From Fragilaria crotonensis (taxonomy: Eukaryota > Bacillariophyta > Fragilariophyceae > Fragilariales > Fragilariaceae): a stretch of DNA of 33,137 nucleotides. How positions within the stretch are numbered: the stretch's first letter is position 1; the number at the start of each line of letters is the position of its first letter. Made by a program: the position numbers and the translations under genes. Shown in pieces: positions 30,423 to 33,137 of the stretch. Where the stretch lies: the NCBI GenBank assembly GCA_022925895.1, contig JAKSYS010000686.1:1-33137 (forward strand). The letters are read 5' to 3'. The notes under the pieces are model-generated. The model saw only the letters and a list, made by a program, of their open reading frames with translations. It did not search any database and was not told where the DNA came from.

Positions 30423-31412
30423 CAAATATCCGGAAGAGCGACCACACCCTGCGTGCCCTCACGAACGGTGGACACCAGGACTCGGACATGATTGGCAACT
30501 TCCACAACCTCGGGGCTGTTTGGTACAACCCTCACTCCATCGCCAACATACTCTCGCTTGCCGACGTGCCAAAGTTTTGCCGCGTGACCCTAGATACCTT
30601 GGAAGAACCATCCATCTGTGTGCATCGCATCGATGGCAGCATCATAAAGTTCGCGGAACATGGCTCTGGCCTATATGTGTACAACTCTGCCGCCCGTAAG
30701 CATCCTACTACTACTAGTGAGTGTGTTAATGCCTACACCATGATCTCCACTGTAGCAGCCCAAAAGCTGTTCTTCCAAATGCCAAGTTGCAGCAGCAGAC
30801 ACTGCCCGCAAACTCTATCGGAAACTTGGACGCCCAGGTGAAGCAGAGTTCTACTCCATCCTCACCAAGAACTTGATCTGGAACTGTCCCGTCACCCCTG
30901 ATGATGCACGGCGGGTCACCCACATCTACGGCCCCGACGTGGCCACACTCAAAGGAAAGACGACCCGCACAGCCGCTGCGCCTCGCGCACCCACCTTTGA
31001 GGCCGTCCCACTTCCGGCACCCGTCACCATGCACCACCGGAACGTCACGCTATGCGTGGACTTCTTCTTCGTGCAAGGTATCTGTTTCCTCCACACTATT
31101 TCCCGCGGCATCGGTTTCCGGACCGTCACCAACGTCGCCGACCGCACCCACAAGACCATCCTCGCAGAACTCAAGGCGGTCATCCACATCTACAGCTCTC
31201 GCGGCCTCACCGTCTGCGACATCCACACCGACAACGAATTTGACTGCGTCCGCAACGACGTTCGCCCCATCGACATGAATACTGTCACCACCGACAGCCA
31301 CGTCGGTGAAATCGAACGCTCCATCCGTACGATTAAGGAGCGTCTCCGCTGCTGCGTGCATGGTCTCCTTTCGGCACCTTCCCAAAATCATGATCACCCA
31401 CATGGTCAATGA
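30390..31412 (+). pseudogene. Copia protease-to-integrase segment, broken
   Basis: After the protease active site come TNGGHQDSDMIGNFHNLG, SIANILSLADVPKFCRVTLD and SGLYVYNSA, the usual run before the integrase in this group. A frame change near 30840 leads to the integrase core (30873-31412): Asp in LCVDFFFVQG (near 31060), Asp in DIHTDNEFDC (near 31222-31248), and Glu in HVGEIERSIRTIKERLR (near 31300-31345). This is the DDE triad that inserts the cDNA. The frame is lost at 31412, before the integrase C-terminus. Confidence 0.78.
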
Positions 31413-32569
31413 CTCTGTCCGCTGCCTCAATCAGTTTCCCCATGCAACTGGCATCTCTGCCACCATGAGTCTCTCCATCATCGTCACGGGCACTGTCACC
31501 ATGAGTCCCTCCATCATCGTCACGGGCACTGCCACCCCGGACTACAACGCGATGCGCGTAGAACTCGGTACCTACTATGTGCAAGTGTTCGAGGACAACG
31601 ACCCCAGCAACACCCCGCGAAGCCGCTCGCTAGGCGCCATCGCCCTCTGCCCCACGGGGAGCGCACAAGGCGACTACTACGTCATGTCCCTGGCCACTGG
31701 TTCTCGCATTTCCCGGCACAACTGGACCGTACTCCCTGTTCCCGACACTGCCATAGCTCGCGTAGAAGTGCTTGCACTGCACGAGGGACGGCCTCTGATA
31801 CAAGACCGCGGCCTCGTCATTGAGTGGCGTCCCGACCACCCCATCGACGACACCGAGTACGACCGCGACTATGCTCCTTCTACCGTTGGCCCCACTGACG
31901 TTTTTGATGCCGCTGACTATGACCCCATCGAGCCCGACGAACTCGATGTTCTCGGCGCACCCCATGATGACTCAGATCCATTTCCTGACCCGGACCAAGG
32001 AGCAGCTGGGGGCGACGACGACGACGACAACGTCCTAAGCAACAGCGACGAGGAAACATTCGACAAGGACGACGACCCTCCGGACGATGACGATGACCAC
32101 AACGGATACGTCACGAATGACGACCACACGGAAGAGGCGCAGGCACCAGGAGGAGTGGACAGACAAGAAATCACAAACCAAGGAGCGGATGCGAACCGAC
32201 AGGCGCACGGAGCAGACGGACACCAGGCGCAAGGAGCGGACGGACGTGAGGCAGCCCAAACGGCGTACTACAACCTGCGTCCCAGAGCACCGGCACACCA
32301 AGGCTTCAAAGATGCCATGGACATGCCCCACGACGGGAAGTCCTACTACCCCCCGATGCAACTCCTGCAGCAAGCACTGCGACAAGAATCACAGACCACC
32401 TCGGAAATCAACAAAAATCACTACCCCCAACACAGATACTGCAACACGCATTGCGCCATGCGTCGCGAACCGCTCTGGAGACCAAAAACGGTTCGTCTTC
32501 GAATTTATCCTGGCCCAAATGGCCACAACCTGCACAAAATGTCCGAACGAGCCGGCTTAAGCGGCCCTC
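31413..32569 (+). pseudogene. Copia integrase C-terminus and acidic linker
   Basis: Part of a plus-strand frame open to 32610. It contains YVQVFEDNDPSNTPRSRSLGAIAL, the typical integrase C-terminal barrel region of Copia elements (GDYYVMSLATGSRISRHNWT). A very acidic linker follows (Asp runs at about 32018-32030, 32068-32100), then a Gln/Gly-rich repeat (about 32170-32260) and YNLRPRAP (about 32268-32292), which usually stands just before the RT. The frame reads into other sequence after 32400, so another indel is present. Confidence 0.6.
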
Positions 32570-33137
32570 ATGACCGAATTCTAACAGCTCGAGAACCTGG
32601 ACGTTTATGAGCCGCTTGACCCAACGAAACTGACAAGGAAGAAACAGAAGCGAGCAGCGATACGAGCCCTAAACAGGTTTAAGGAAAAGAGGGATGGGAC
32701 ACTCAAAGGGCGGACGTGCGCCGATGGGCGATCCCAACGGAACCTATACGACAACAAGTCGCAGACTGCGTCCACCGACGCACTCCTACCGACCATCATC
32801 ATAGACGCGTATGAGGCCAGAGACGTTGGCACGGCCGACGTTGTCGGTGCTGACCTCAAGGCACTCATGGATGACTTCGTCATCATGACGTTTGTTGGGC
32901 CATCGGTGAGGATGCTCTGCAAATTGAACCCCGACCATGAGCGTTTTGTCACCATGGAGAACGGCGTTGAGGTCCTCTACGTGCGCCTGATCAAGGCACT
33001 TTATGGGTGCGTCAAGTCGGCCCTCCTATGGTATGAATTGTTCGTCGGAAACCTGAAGGACATGGGTTTCAGGTGAACCCGTATGATTCGTGTGTCGCCA
33101 ACTGCGTGATAGAGGAAAACAATGCACTGTGGCATGG
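32570..33137 (+). pseudogene. Copia reverse transcriptase, N-terminal part, runs off the window
   Basis: In one frame from 32570: MTEF, an in-frame TAA at 32582-32584, then QLENLDVYEPLDPTKLTRKK, KEKRDGTLKGRTCADGRSQR, ARDVGTADVVGADLKALMDD (motif A Asp in TADVVGA), and VLYVRLIKALYGCVKSALLW. The frame stops at 33076. The expected continuation VNPYDSCVANCVIEENNALW follows in the next frame, so one base is missing or extra near 33073. The window ends before the YxDD box. One nonsense codon and one frameshift make this copy inactive. Confidence 0.82.

Overview
This is a eukaryotic nuclear window, most likely from a diatom or a close stramenopile relative. The evidence is: spliceosomal introns with a CTAAC branch motif; an Era GTPase with a secondary-plastid type presequence (signal peptide followed by ASA-L); diatom-style Copia gag/pol and DIRS-like tyrosine-recombinase retroelement remnants; and intergenic DNA rich in GTAC. 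Species cannot be determined from the sequence alone.

Left part (1-13.5 kb), compact genes: a secretory 2OG-Fe(II) oxygenase-like protein (140-1411, +); a weak orphan ORF (1448-1867, -); a divergent pair of small proteins, PANTS/DUF3128-like (2589-2882, -) and LYR-motif (3317-3634, +); clathrin heavy chain (3789-9375, -); a two-exon, probably plastid-targeted Era GTPase (10705-12020, +); and a convergent Cys-rich/Gln-rich protein of unknown function (12085-13494, -). The clathrin reading frame has no ATG at its 5' end. A 12-codon first exon at 9340-9375, with a GTAAGT donor and a 418-nt intron, supplies the conserved clathrin N-terminus.

Middle (14.58-19.25 kb), a nested pair of DNA transposons. 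A complete PIF/Harbinger element (14588-17791; TTA target duplication; Myb/SANT-like ORF and DDE transposase, convergent) sits exactly in the TATTA target duplication of an older 1.45-kb element with GGGACTTTAAGC termini (17795-19249). Next is a heavily frameshifted DDE transposase pseudogene (19429-22585, -).

Right part (23.1-33.1 kb), retroelement remnants arranged back to back: a decayed DIRS-like element on the minus strand (gag, RT, RNase H, tyrosine recombinase; 23138-28153) and a decayed Copia-type element on the plus strand (28680 to the window end; small coiled-coil ORF, gag, zinc knuckle, protease, integrase, start of RT).

Clusters of GTAC tetranucleotides fill the spaces between genes and elements (about 30-90 per kb, against about 3.5 per kb in the clathrin CDS). 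I see no rRNA, tRNA, CRISPR array or prokaryote-type operon. No clearly new defence or metabolic system is visible. The most interesting items are the nested transposon junction, the hairpin and repeated motif in the Harbinger 5' end, the GTAC arrays, the split clathrin gene and the uncharacterised Cys-rich protein.
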